From NCBI RefSeq assembly GCF_036850765.1, contig NC_089494.1:496001-560000 (forward strand): a stretch of 64,000 nt of DNA, read 5' to 3'. Positions within the stretch are counted from its first letter, which is position 1. Every line of letters begins with the position of its first letter. A model generated the notes under the pieces. That model ran no database searches, was not told where the DNA came from, and saw nothing but the letters and a program-made list of their open reading frames with translations. The DNA comes from Saccopteryx bilineata (taxonomy: Eukaryota; Chordata; Mammalia; Chiroptera; Emballonuridae). Positions 1-10,400 of this stretch are shown here, in pieces. The position numbers and the translations under genes were made by a program.

Positions 1-329
1 CTGACGGTTATCAAACATTCCCAGAGTGGTCCCGGCCAAAGCTACTCATGGAAACAAAACTAGCGGAGAAAGAAAAACCACCCTCTGAAGACTTAGCCCC
101 TGGCCTGAAATCTCTCCATCCTTCTTCTACACAGTGTATCGACATTATTTCGACAGCACTGCCAAGTTTTCATTTGTTCACACAGCCAGTACTGACTACC
201 ACCGGGTCCTCTAGAAGGCTCTCACTGCCCTATCAGTATCTACACACCTCAGTGGGGAAAAACCTGAGTGCCTAACACCGGATTCCTACCTTAAAGATAC
301 AATTTAAGGAAAGGCCTACAACCATGCCA
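1..329. other. Left edge, no recognised gene
   Basis: Unique-looking sequence, presumably FARP2 intron 1 by position. No exon, RNA gene or repeat was recognised. Confidence 0.4.
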
Positions 330-360
330 GCAGAAGTTGCCACCTGTGGCTCTGCACGGG

Positions 361-790
361 CCTGCATGCGGGCACTCCGCCCCGCCGCGCACACCTGAGC
401 CTCCACGCGGGCACTCCGCCCCGCCGCGCACACCTGAGCCTCCACGCGGGCACTCCGCCCCGCCGCGCACACCTGAGCCTCCACGCGGGCACTCCGCCCC
501 GCCGCGCACACCTGAGCCTCCACGCGGCCACTCCGCCGCACCACGCACACCCGGGCCTCCACGCGGGCACTCCGCCCCGCCGCGCACACCTGAGCCTCCA
601 CGCGGCACTCCTCCGCAACACGCACACCCGGGCCTCCACGCGGGCACTCCGCCCCGCCGCGCACACCTGAGCCTCCACGCGGCCACTCCGCCGCACCACG
701 CACACCCGGGCCTCCACGAGGCACTCCACCCCGTCACGCAACCCCGCCCCGCCGCAAACACCCAGGCCTCCACGCGGGCACATCCTCTCC
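361..790. repeat. 39-bp minisatellite at the FARP2 CpG-island edge
   Basis: About nine units of 39 bp containing GGCACTCCGCCCCGCCGCGC, starting at 371, 410, 449 and 488, then alternating with a variant (GGCCACTCCGCCGCACCACG) and one shortened unit, fading out by about 790. CpG-rich. 39 is divisible by three, which is why long ORFs appear in several frames; they are not treated as genes. Confidence 0.9.
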
Positions 791-1026
791 GTCCACCCCG
801 GGGCCCTCCGCGGAACCCTCCCGAGGCACCCCAACCTTCAGGCAGTGGTTTCCCCACACACGGCCCTCCTCACGTGGGGCCCGCCGTCTTGGAAGGCCTT
901 GCGAGCCCGGGCGTCCACTCCTCCGCTGGGCCGCGGTCTGAGGCGCCAAGCCTGCCCTGCCCAGGCCCGCGTCTTGCGCCCCCACTCCCCACCGCCGCGT
1001 CCTCGCGGCCCCGAGCACTCACTCAC

Positions 1027-1130
1027 CCGCCGGCCGCCCGCGCCGTCGCCAGCAGCGGCCTCGCGCTCCTGCGCCCGCTGGGCCCGCTCGGCTGGCTCCC
1101 GACTGCCCGCGGGCCGCGCCGCGTCCTCGC
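1027..1130 (-). other. FARP2: Candidate FARP2 non-coding first exon
   Basis: Minus-strand GC-rich leader ending CGGCGG|GTGAGTGAG, a near-perfect donor with +1 at 1026, 50-100 bp downstream of two CCAAT boxes. The 5' end is estimated from CCAAT spacing. FARP2 is a FERM/RhoGEF/PH-domain protein; its coding exons would be further left. Confidence 0.4.
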
Positions 1131-1284
1131 CCCCACCTGGGGCCCCGCCCCCGCCCCCGCGGACGCGCCGCCGATTGGCTCGCCTGGAAGCGCTGCACTG
1201 AGTTCTGATTGGGGAACGGACCGGACAGGCGACAGGAGGGCGACCCGCGGAGTCGAATGCGAATCAGCTGAGACTCGGCTAGCT

Positions 1285-1465
1285 CGCTGGGCGGGACCCT
1301 GTTATGGGCGTGGCCTTGAGTGGGGCGGGGCCTCGGGTCGCTGGGCGGGACTCTGTCTTGGGCGTGGCTCCGAGTAGGGGCGGGGCCTCGGCTCGCCGGG
1401 CCGAATTCGGTCCTGGGCGGGGCGTGGACTACGTCCTGGGCGGGGCTTCGGCTCAAAGGCCGGAC
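1285..1465. repeat. Imperfect GC-box repeat upstream of the FARP2 promoter
   Basis: Three to four degenerate units of about 60 bp, each with GGGCGGG, GGGCGTGG and GGGGCGGGGCCTCGG-type Sp1/KLF boxes. It lies immediately upstream, in the minus-strand sense, of the two CCAAT boxes. Confidence 0.6.
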
Positions 1466-1760
1466 GCTGTTACCCCACTCGCGGTTCTCGGCCCCAGCCG
1501 GTGCCCGCCAGCCTTCTTCCTAAGCTCCACTCATTGCACTCTTGGGACGACCGAGGCTGTTGCGTTGCCTAAGGGCACCGAAAGCCACTTGAGGGTGTGA
1601 CGCGGTGGAGACCGGTCGCTCCTGGAAAAGGATCCCTCTAGTTTCGCGACTCCCACCTGGGCATGGAAATGGGTCGCATCGCCCTGGCACCCGCGGCTGT
1701 CCCCCGCAAGGGTGTCGAGGTGACTAATCACGACCGGCAGCGCTCCCTGTCCCTAATGAA

Positions 1761-2304
1761 CTAGAAGCCGAGTTGGCAGTAAGTGCTGCTCCCAGCAGGG
1801 TGGCCTCAGGTCCCAGGCCCGGCAGAGACCCCTCCCTCCTGCTCTCCAAGCCCTCCAGCGGCCCTTCCGTCTTTTCCTCTTACCGGCCCCCAGCGACGCC
1901 ACCGCCACCGCCACCACCTACCTCATAACCCATCGGTTGTCCTCGCTGCCCCCAGGGTGGCGCAAAGCCCCCACTGGACCCCCGACAGGTGCACAGTACT
2001 ACGGGGCACTGCGAACCTGCGAATCGGAGAGGCTGGTTAGAGGGCTGTTGACCCAGTGAGGGAGGTTGCTGGGCGTATGCTGGCGACTGGAGGGAAAGCG
2101 CTAGCCAAGGAAGTGCAGGGCATGGGGGACGGGGAGAAGGATCTCGAGGCAGAGGGAGCTTCACTACCCAAGGGGGTGGAATGGGGCCCTCAGTCCTGGG
2201 TGGTCAGTGGAATGGACAGAGTGCGCTATCCAACCCCCCGGAGCAGCCTTACAGTCCAGACTTTTAAAATGTCAAATTGTAGAGGTACTTCCCTTTCTGG
2301 ATCT
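1761..2304. other. CpG-island shoulder, no gene seen
   Basis: Moderately GC-rich unique sequence upstream of the putative FARP2 promoter. It includes a CCACCG-rich stretch at about 1897-1918. No exon recognised. Confidence 0.4.
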
Positions 2305-2480
2305 TGTTTTTAAATTTATTTTTTTATTATTAATTTTAATGGGGTGACATAGATCAATCAGGGTACATAGGTTCAGAGAAAACATCTCCAGGTTATTTCA
2401 ACATTTGATTACGTTGCATACCCATCACCTTCTATCTGGTTTTCTTTGCGCCCCTCCTCTCCCCCCACCCCTTCCTTCTG
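2305..2480 (-). mobile_element. L1 LINE 3' end fragment
   Basis: On the minus strand it ends in an A/T-rich tail after CTATGTCACCCCATTAAAA, the 3' UTR end shared by many carnivore and bat L1s. Severely 5' truncated. Confidence 0.6.
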
Positions 2481-2737
2481 GATCTCAGTGATACTTAAAA
2501 TAGTACTTACTCTATTTCAGTCACTCATTATATTTCCAAGTATTTAATAGTTACTGCCATAGCACACGAGAACTTTCCTAAAATTCCTTAGTGAGTAGAC
2601 ATAATTGAACTCTTACTAGTGCTAATTTTTATCATTTTACTTTAGGTGATCAGATCACTTGCAAATATCTAGTTCCATTTCCAGCCCTGATGGCTTCTTC
2701 CTTTGGGCTGGGATTTGCTAATGCATTGTTGGGTACT

Positions 2738-2883
2738 AGCCCCGGCCAGATAGAGCATCGTCCCCAAGTGCAGAAATTGTTGGTTCCATCCCCTCAGGTC
2801 ATACAGGAACAGATCAATGCTCCCATCTCTCTCCTCCTTCCTCTCTCACTAAAATCAGTCAATTAAAAAATTTAAATAAGTAA
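2738..2883 (+). mobile_element. Degraded tRNA-derived SINE
   Basis: Carries CCCCGGCCAGATAGAGCATCG, a B-box-like GGTTCCATCCCC and an A-rich end. Diverged and short. Confidence 0.55.
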
Positions 2884-4261
2884 AACTGAAAACAAAAGTG
2901 TTGGCTGCTGCTGACACTGAGTGCAGGTAATTGACCTGACTTTTTATGTTTGAAGGGCTTCAAACCTTTCCCAGATCTTACACCATTCCATGGGAAAGAC
3001 CCAATAATGAGAGCTACTCACTTAACCTCTAGACAATAGTGCTTTATTGATGAAAGGTTAGTTTCAATGGATACAAAATTGCTGTGTAAATTAAGTTTTC
3101 AAAATACATTTCTATAGGTAAAGAGTATCTCAGTAATAAGAACAATGATCTATTAGCAAAAGTATTTATTTTTGTCTGGACAACAAAAGGGATTTAAAAG
3201 TGTAAAAGTGTAGGTCCACCCACTCTGCAACCATTATTAGGTGGCTGCCAGCACCAAGTAGTTTTACTCAAATGCACTCAGGGCTTACAGACCAACTTGC
3301 AAATCTCTCCTTGCTTCCTTTTAAACAGCTTTTACTAACAGTTAATAAATGCCAAAATAACCCAAGTAATTGGCCTTGGAGGTGCTCTAGTCGTGGAACA
3401 CATTTTCTTGGTAAAAACTTTGTACAATGTGCCTAAACCTAAAGCTTTTGACCATTCACAATTGTGTAACAGTGAAGAGGCCGAGTTTACAAGGTCATAT
3501 TATTTTTTGTAGTATAATTCTATAACATATTTTGACCTCATTTTATTTTTTGCTCAAAACAAAAAACCCTCTTCATCCTCAGATCAAGCCTTTTCCCCCA
3601 TTTTCATCCCAACTGTTACAGCAAGATGAAAATAGTGAACCAGCACCTGCTCCCTCCAGGTCTTCCATCTGTCACCTCCTTTGTCAACTCCAGTAGAAAT
3701 GTGGAGAAAAGCAGGCCGTAAGTCACCAGCACCCTCAGAGGGTGAGACGTCAAGATGGAGTGCAGGACAGAGACACGCCAGGAGGGAAGGGGAAGGCCAA
3801 GGCTACAGAGCAGAGAAGACCCACCAGGGGCGGCTCTTACTGGTGGCACCTGCAACCAGCACATGGAGCAGATCCAAAATGTCTCCTCCTTTCCTGATAT
3901 GTAGAGAAACTTGAATTACACAGAATGAAGGAAATGCTGGTGGCTGAAAATGGGCAAGACAGCCGCACATAAAAAAATGACCATTGTGATGTGTCTCCCC
4001 CTCAATAAATCACTCAAAAAAGAAACAGTTCAAGGAAAGCCAAACCGGGAGAATGTGATTGGCACTTTGGGTTTCCTGGCGTGGAGGCCTCAGGACATGT
4101 AACAGGTCTAGGTTAAGCACCTGTCCACCCATGAACCCTGATCTTCTGCTGGGGGAGATCCCCTACACCTGCAGTTACAGAAATACATTAAAGTGCAGTA
4201 CAAAAATACAAAATGTTAGTTTCTGAACAGATCAGTTGCTAATTTTCTTTAAAAAGTTTTT
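2884..4261. other. Region between SEPTIN2 and FARP2, no gene seen
   Basis: Largely unique AT-rich sequence. It holds the alternative poly(A) signal at 3043-3048. Short ORFs on both strands lack family features. Confidence 0.4.
3043..3048 (-). terminator. Alternative distal poly(A) signal AATAAA
   Basis: AATAAA on the minus strand in the sequence between the SEPTIN2 3' UTR and the FARP2 promoter. A longer UTR isoform ending here would leave only about 1.8 kb to the FARP2 first exon. Confidence 0.3.
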
Positions 4262-4282
4262 AATTCAGTCAAGTAAAAATAG

Positions 4283-4288
4283 TTTATT
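4283..4288 (-). terminator. Candidate SEPTIN2 poly(A) signal AATAAA
   Basis: AATAAA on the minus strand (TTTATT on plus), followed by an AT-rich stretch and T/G-rich sequence about 60 nt on. Chosen as the likelier end because the UTR length then fits a typical SEPTIN2 message once the SINEs are removed. Confidence 0.45.
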
Positions 4289-5241
4289 GACTTGCACTGT
4301 GCTGGTAAGAATCTTAGCTGCAGTATGAAAACTGGAGCACGTGGATGCTCTGACTTTTTGCGTAGCAGTGGTACCAGTATTAGTGGAGAGCACCACAAAG
4401 TGGCTGTGGCACGTTCTCTGCACAGTGGTAGAAAAGAACGACCTAGTAAAAGAATCCAGAAACCTCTGACATTTACCTCTAAAAGCCTGTTTTTTAAAAG
4501 AAAACTAAGTATAAATATATATCTCATTAGATAACTCATGGTTTCATTTGGCAAACATAAATGTGCAGACAAACTAACAGTATTGAATTATAGCAGCAAA
4601 ACCCGTGTTTGGTGTTGTGCTCAAACAGAAGCAGGCAGGGAAGGCTCCACATGGTGCTGCTCTGGGGCAAGTGAATGGCCCTGTACCTTCTGTGTCACTA
4701 GGTCCATGTCTCTACCACTCAGGAACATTCTGGGTAAAAACGAATGTTCTAGAAACAAATCGAGTGCTCCTTCACGGCTAGTTGGTTAGGCCAGCCAAAC
4801 CATGTTAACCAACATGCTGACTGGTCCCTGGAAATCCATTCCAACATTAGTGGTTAGTTAAGGTGGGAGAAAATGCAAATGCAAAGTTCACTCACAAAAC
4901 ATAAAGTCTACCCTCTAGCAAAGAATACAAATGTTAAACCTATTTCATATAAAAGAACACATCAAAAGCTTTAAAAAAATTAAAATTCTTGAGCCACAGG
5001 CACTATCAAGTGTGGATGGGCAGTCTCCAAAGATCTCTTGAAAACACAGAGCTGCATCACTCCCCCGGAATGTTTTCTTTATCTTGCAAAGTGTTTTCTG
5101 GAAAAACAAACAACACGTTTCAATGGGAGGGATGTGATGCTTGCTGCTTGACCATTAACAGCATTATTTTTCTACAAAACAAAGAGCACAAATTGAGGTG
5201 GTCAGACTCATCTGACCATAGAAATAATGAAACAAAATATA

Positions 5242-5506
5242 TGCCGGACTGGTGGTGGCACAGTGGGAAGAGCATCGACCTGGGACGCTGAGGACCCAGG
5301 TTCAAAACCTGAGGTCGCCAGCCTGAGCATGAGTGACCCCAGGGTCTCTGGCTTGAGCAAGGAGTCACTGGTTCAGCTGGAGCCCCCTGGTCAAGGCACA
5401 TATGAGAAGCAATTCATGAACAACTAAAGTGACATAACTATGAGCGGATGCTCCTCATCTTTCTCCCTGCCTGCCTGTCTGTCTGTCTGTCTCTCTCAAA
5501 AAAGGT
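5242..5506 (+). mobile_element. tRNA-derived SINE in the SEPTIN2 3' UTR
   Basis: Head GCCGGACTGGTGGTGGCACA, B-box GGTTCAAAACC, body with GGTCAAGGCACATATGAGAA and a (CTGT)n/CT tail. Inserted antisense to SEPTIN2. Confidence 0.85.
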
Positions 5507-6615
5507 CATTTATGAGACTCTGGAAAGATGGGAGGACTGCAAAGTATACAAAAATACAAACACATTTTATGTACCTCACGTAGAATCTCCCTAATTCCAT
5601 AGTTTCAAAAAGAGCAGCAACAAGGGCAGAGGGAACCATCACTACCTCCCACCTCGATCAGCCCCCTGAGTCCTTGCTGTGTTCCACTTTACCTCCGTGT
5701 CCCCAGTGGGCGCCAGACCTGCGTATGCAAATCAGCCTCTGGAGTCACTAGTTATATGACCGCAGGCAAGTGATTTCAAATGCCCGGACAGCCTCAATGT
5801 CCTCATTGGTAGAGTGTGAATTCAGCATGTACCCTGGGACGGTGCCCGGGTCTCTGCTAACTCTGACCCAGGAGGGTGACACCATGCTCCCGGGATAGGA
5901 ACTGCTCACACTGCACAAATGTACTTGTGTCTTTTGGTGCGTCTACTTCATGACTAAAACTTTTCCTAACAAGCCACACAAGGGCAGAAGCTTTGGTGAC
6001 CAATGTCCTCAGTATGCTTCTCCAGGTCCTTCCTTCATCACCTGTCCATCGGTCATGGAGGACGTCTGACAGGCAAACCTCTGGGCTCCTTGCCTTCTAT
6101 CTCCTCAATGCTGCTGCATGTCAGCTCCCAACTAAGCCCGTCACTGCTGTCATCACCCCCCTCCCTGTTCTCAACACCCCCACGCCTCCATGCAGAGGGC
6201 CTCGCTGTGCACCAGACATGCGTCTTGCTGCCCAGCTTCTCCTCCCAGACCTGAGCCAGCTCAGACTCTGCCCAGCCCCAGGCATCTCTCTTCTGAGGAC
6301 AGGGCTTGCCCCTACCCAGCCCCATGTGACAGCTTCCTCCCTCTTCTCAGAGGTGATGGACACAGGCACTAAAGAGTTCTGAATGCCCCCCTGTCCACAG
6401 GACACAGGCCTGAGTCCCCAGTCTCTAGACTCCCTTCAGGCAGGGAGGCCACTTACTGATTCACTGTTACCATGGGCTGGAGCAGAGCTGTGGTGAGGAA
6501 CGGAGATCATAATCTTCATCAGGGTAACCCTGTCCAACTGGTATAATTTGCCTGTCCTGCCAGCTTTGCTTTTGGTCTTCATAAGCTATTTAACATTTTT
6601 AAAATTCTCTTTGAA

Positions 6616-7032
6616 GGCCCTGGCCGGTTGGCTCAGTGGTAGGGCGTCGGCCTGGTATGCGGGGGTGGGGGGTGGGGGGGGGTGTCCGTCCCAGGATTGA
6701 TTCCCAGCCAGGGCACACAGGAGAAGCGCCCATCTGCTTCTCCAGCCCTCCCCCTCTCCTTCCTCTCTGTCTCTCTCTTTCCCTCCTGCAGCCAAGGCTC
6801 CACTGGAGCAAAATTGGCCCAGGCGCTGAGGATGGCTCCATGGCCTCTGCCTCAGGCGCTAGAATGGCTCTGATTGTGGTAGAGCGACACCCCAGAGGGG
6901 CAGAGCATCACCCCCTGGTGGGCGTGCCGGGTGGATCCCGGTCGGGCGCATGCGGGAGTCTGTCTGACTGTCTCCCCGTTTCCAACTTCAGAAAAATACA
7001 AATAAATAAATAAATAAATAAAAAACAAAAAT
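6616..7032 (+). mobile_element. Full-length bat SINE with target-site duplication
   Basis: Head GGCCCTGGCCGGTTGGCTCA, a long body with CGGGCGCATGCGGGAGTCTG and an (AAAT)n tail. Flanked by AAAATTCTCTTTGAA at 6600-6615 and 7033-7047, so the insertion is recent enough for a perfect duplication. It sits antisense in the SEPTIN2 3' UTR. Confidence 0.93.
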
Positions 7033-7314
7033 AAAATTCTCTTTGAAAACATGGTTTCAGCTCTAATAAACTTATACCTGTATAACTAATAAAATTTAGT
7101 TTAATATAGTTTTTCTTCTATTGTTAACTGTATTTATAAGCTTAGAAAATAGGAAAAAAATCTTTCCTAGACAGGAGTGGAAGAGAAGCTTCCTCCGTTT
7201 CTCCTTCACAGAGAGACAGAGCTTCCAAGTGCCAGATGTGAGTGAGCCCTGAGGAGGAGCAGCACAGCCCCGTGCTCGGGCTGAGTCGGGCACAGAGCTC
7301 TCCTGGCCCCCACC

Positions 7315-7416
7315 TCACACGTGGTGCCCATGAACCGCTCCATCACTGTCGCCGCCCTGCATCTGGAGCTGCATCTGGGCCTGCATCCTTGCGATCATCT
7401 CCTGCATGCGGCGGAG
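7315..7416 (-). CDS. SEPTIN2: SEPTIN2 terminal coding exon (exon 10)
   Basis: Residues 329-361 and TGA at 7317-7315. Encodes [15 protein letters not shown] followed by a Met/Gln-rich run, a Gly/Asp-rich tail and the C-terminal HHV. The tail differs slightly from the human protein as I recall it (a Leu in the MQ run, and [10 protein letters not shown]). Acceptor CCCGCAG; the 3' UTR follows. Confidence 0.97.
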   Translation of the reverse strand, partial: LRRMQEMIARMQAQMQLQMQGGDSDGAVHGHHV

Positions 7417-10400
7417 CTGCGGGCACAAGAGGAAACGCATCACTGTGGGCGGAGTCTGCTGTCCCTTATTCTTCATGCGTGGATCTTGGGAGGCCAAACA
7501 TTTCAACTTCTATGATTTCCCCACACAGGAACTCTTACAAACCAGTAAAATAAGCAACAAGTCAACAGGAAACTGATCAAATGGATAAAAATATGCAATT
7601 CAAGTACGAAACAGAAGTGATTGACAGAAGTAAAAAAAAACAAGAGACATTTCTAACCTAAACGGTGGGAATGTGAGCCCAGGACAGGGGACGTGGGCCG
7701 CCCCTCCCCTCCCCTCCCTGAAGGACGTGCCCCCTGCTGTCCTGTCCACTCCGCCACTGCGGTTTCTCTCTCCTTAAAAGACCATGAGGCTTGCAAGAAT
7801 CATACAATATTTATCTAAATATTCTTCAGCTAACTTTGTGGTTATGTTTTTAACATTTAAATATTTACTCCATACTGAATTAATTTAGCCAAAGAAGTGA
7901 GTTTATCTTTGTTTCCCCAGGCTGGCCTGTGGGGATTCTCTCAGGACCGGCTTCACACTCCACAGGTCTCAGCACTGGCTCTGCCGGAGCACGCGGCCTC
8001 CTTCCGACCTGGCTCCAGACGTGCGCTCAGCCAGCCTCCCACACCCGACCGTCACTCAGGGAGACCTGTCCCCCAGTTCTCCGTGACCAGGAACACGAGC
8101 CTCTTCTCATCAGTCCACTTCCTGCAGCTTCCCGTGCCGAGTCCTCGACACAGACATCGTTACCTTTACCCCTCCCTCAAAGGACAAGCCAGGCAAGCAC
8201 ACACCACTCTGCTGGAACTGCATCATATTTAGAGATTAATGTAGAGAAGAGAATGATCTTTCCATGAAGCATCCTAAAAAGCTGTGTCTCTATTAGAATT
8301 CTGAAAACGATTAGTTTGCCAGTCTTCTCCTAGGTTAATGTCTACATATTTCTTTGTAAATTTTGTTAATGGTTGTGAATGGCAGATTCTCACTAGTTAT
8401 ATTTTCTAACTCGTTATTATCTATATATAGGAAAGCTGGCTTTATGGACATAATATAAAGTCAGTCATGTTACTAAATTCTCACTGGTTCCGACTTCCTC
8501 CCTACACTGCTACTGCAGATGAAATGAGATAATCATGTAAAGCAGCAGGCACATTATTACATGTAGGTGTATGTATAAAGCACATTAGTTATATAAACTG
8601 TATTCCTTCCAAAAAACAAGCTAATTACAAACACTATGTTGGATACAAACTAAACAGCCGCAGACTTAATAGCAGTGCTTTTTCTACTCACCTCAGCTTC
8701 CTTCTCCAGCAAGATCTGGTCTTTATTCATGTCCTCGTTCTCCACTTTTCTAAAAGTCGAAAGAAATTATAATTACAATACGATAAATATGTTGGTTCTT
8801 TCTGATGATAGATAAGCAAAGTAACATTTCACTTGATCTTTATGAGAAATGTATCTACTTAAAATTACATATTATCTATCATTTTTCTGATTACTGACAT
8901 GATTAATGAGAATAATTAAAAAAAACCATGAAATGGAAAATTCAAGAGTTACTCTAGGCTGGGGTGATGACACTCTGTCCTTGCCTATGCAGAATATAGT
9001 ACCTACTTTCTGAAGAATACTTTTTAAGGTTATTTTTTATGAACACACACTATGACCCTCACACTCAAAATAAGGAACAAGCTCTCAGGTCTAGGCAGAG
9101 GGGGCCAGTGTGGAGGCCCAGTTCACAAAGACACAGCTTCTCACACCCCCACCGGGCTCGAGGCCAGTGCCTGGCCGTCTGTTCCTCAGTGGGATCTCCC
9201 TGCAACCCGCATAATGTCTCATCCCCACATTTATAAAACAATAAAGCAGACTTTAATGTATACCTTGTGTAAATGTACATATCTGCCAAATTTCTTTTTT
9301 ATAATACTGCTTTAAATGTTTATTTTACTGATTTATTTTTTAAGAAAAAGGGAGAGAGGGAGAGAGACAAGAACATTGATCTGTTCCTGTTATCTGCCCT
9401 GACAGGGAATAGAATAAGCACCTTGGCGCTTACAATGTTCTAAGCCAGTGGTCGTCAAGCTGGTCCCTACCACCCACTAGTGGGCGTTCCAGATTTCATG
9501 GTGGGCAGTAGCGGAGCAACCAAAGTATAAATTAAAAGAGAGATTTAACTATAGTAAGTTGTTTTATAAAGATTTATTCTGCCAAACAGTGAAAATCCAA
9601 CGTAAAGTACTTGGTAAGTAATTATTATTATATGCTTTAACTTGCTGTAACTCTGCTTTATAAATTTTATAAAGTAAAGTTACTTCCCTACTTTATAAAT
9701 CACCATTACTGTGGAACCGGTGGGTGGTTAGAAAATTTTACTACTTTTTTAAAAAAAATTTTTATTTATTCATTTTAGAAAGGAGAGGGAGAGATAGAAG
9801 GGGGAGAGGAGCTGGAAGCATCAACTCCCATATGTGCCTTGACCAGGCAAGCCCAGGGTTTCGAACCGGTGACCGCAGCATTTCCAAGTCGACGCTTTAT
9901 CCACTGCGCCACCACAGGTCAGGCAGAAAATTTTACTACTAAGAGAGATGTAAAAGTGGGTGGTTGGTATAAAAAGGTTGACTACCCCTGCTCTAAGCAA
10001 TTGAGCTTTCTAGCCAGGATTCCACCAATTTTTTCTTTTTAGGTGAGAGGAGAAGAGATAGTGAGGTAAACTCCCACATGCGCCCCGACTGGGATCTATC
10101 CAGCAACCCCTTCTGGGGCTGATGCTTGAGTGCCAAGCTTTTTTTTTTTTTTTTAGTACCAAGCTATTTTTAGCACCTGAGGCTGATGTGCTCCAACAGA
10201 GCTATCCTCAGCACTTAAGGTTAATGTTCTAAACAATCGAGCCACTGGCCGTGGGAGGGGAAGAGGGAGAGAAGGGGGAAAAGAGGAAGACAGAACCAGA
10301 TGGCGGCTTCTCCTGTGTGCCCTGACCAGGACATCCATGGACTGACGCTCTATCCACTGAGCCACTGGCCAGGGCTCCCAACAAAATTCTGAAATGTGAA

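Larger units (their letters stand above)
330..1760 (-). promoter_or_regulatory. FARP2: CpG island, probable FARP2 promoter
   Basis: Strongly G+C- and CpG-rich block about 2.5 kb beyond the SEPTIN2 3' end. In mammals FARP2 starts just downstream of SEPTIN2 in the same orientation, so its promoter is expected here on the minus strand. Minus-strand CCAAT boxes (ATTGG on plus) at 1174-1178 and 1208-1212 and many GC boxes at 1285-1465 lie upstream of a GTGAGT donor at 1026. Identity is by position only; no FARP2 coding sequence is in the window. Confidence 0.6.
4262..7314 (-). other. SEPTIN2: SEPTIN2 3' UTR (extent inferred)
   Basis: From the TGA to an AATAAA at 4283-4288, about 3.05 kb with two SINE insertions (5242-5506 and 6616-7032); without them about 2.3 kb. 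No splice-like interruption or competing ORF was seen. The true end could instead be near 3.0 kb, where another AATAAA lies. Confidence 0.55.

Noticed and set aside
337..1377. 346-codon ORF, proline- and histidine-rich with repeats
   Set aside because: It is a translation of the 39-bp minisatellite and CpG island. Similar long ORFs occur on the other strand in several frames, which is expected of GC-rich DNA with a repeat length divisible by three.
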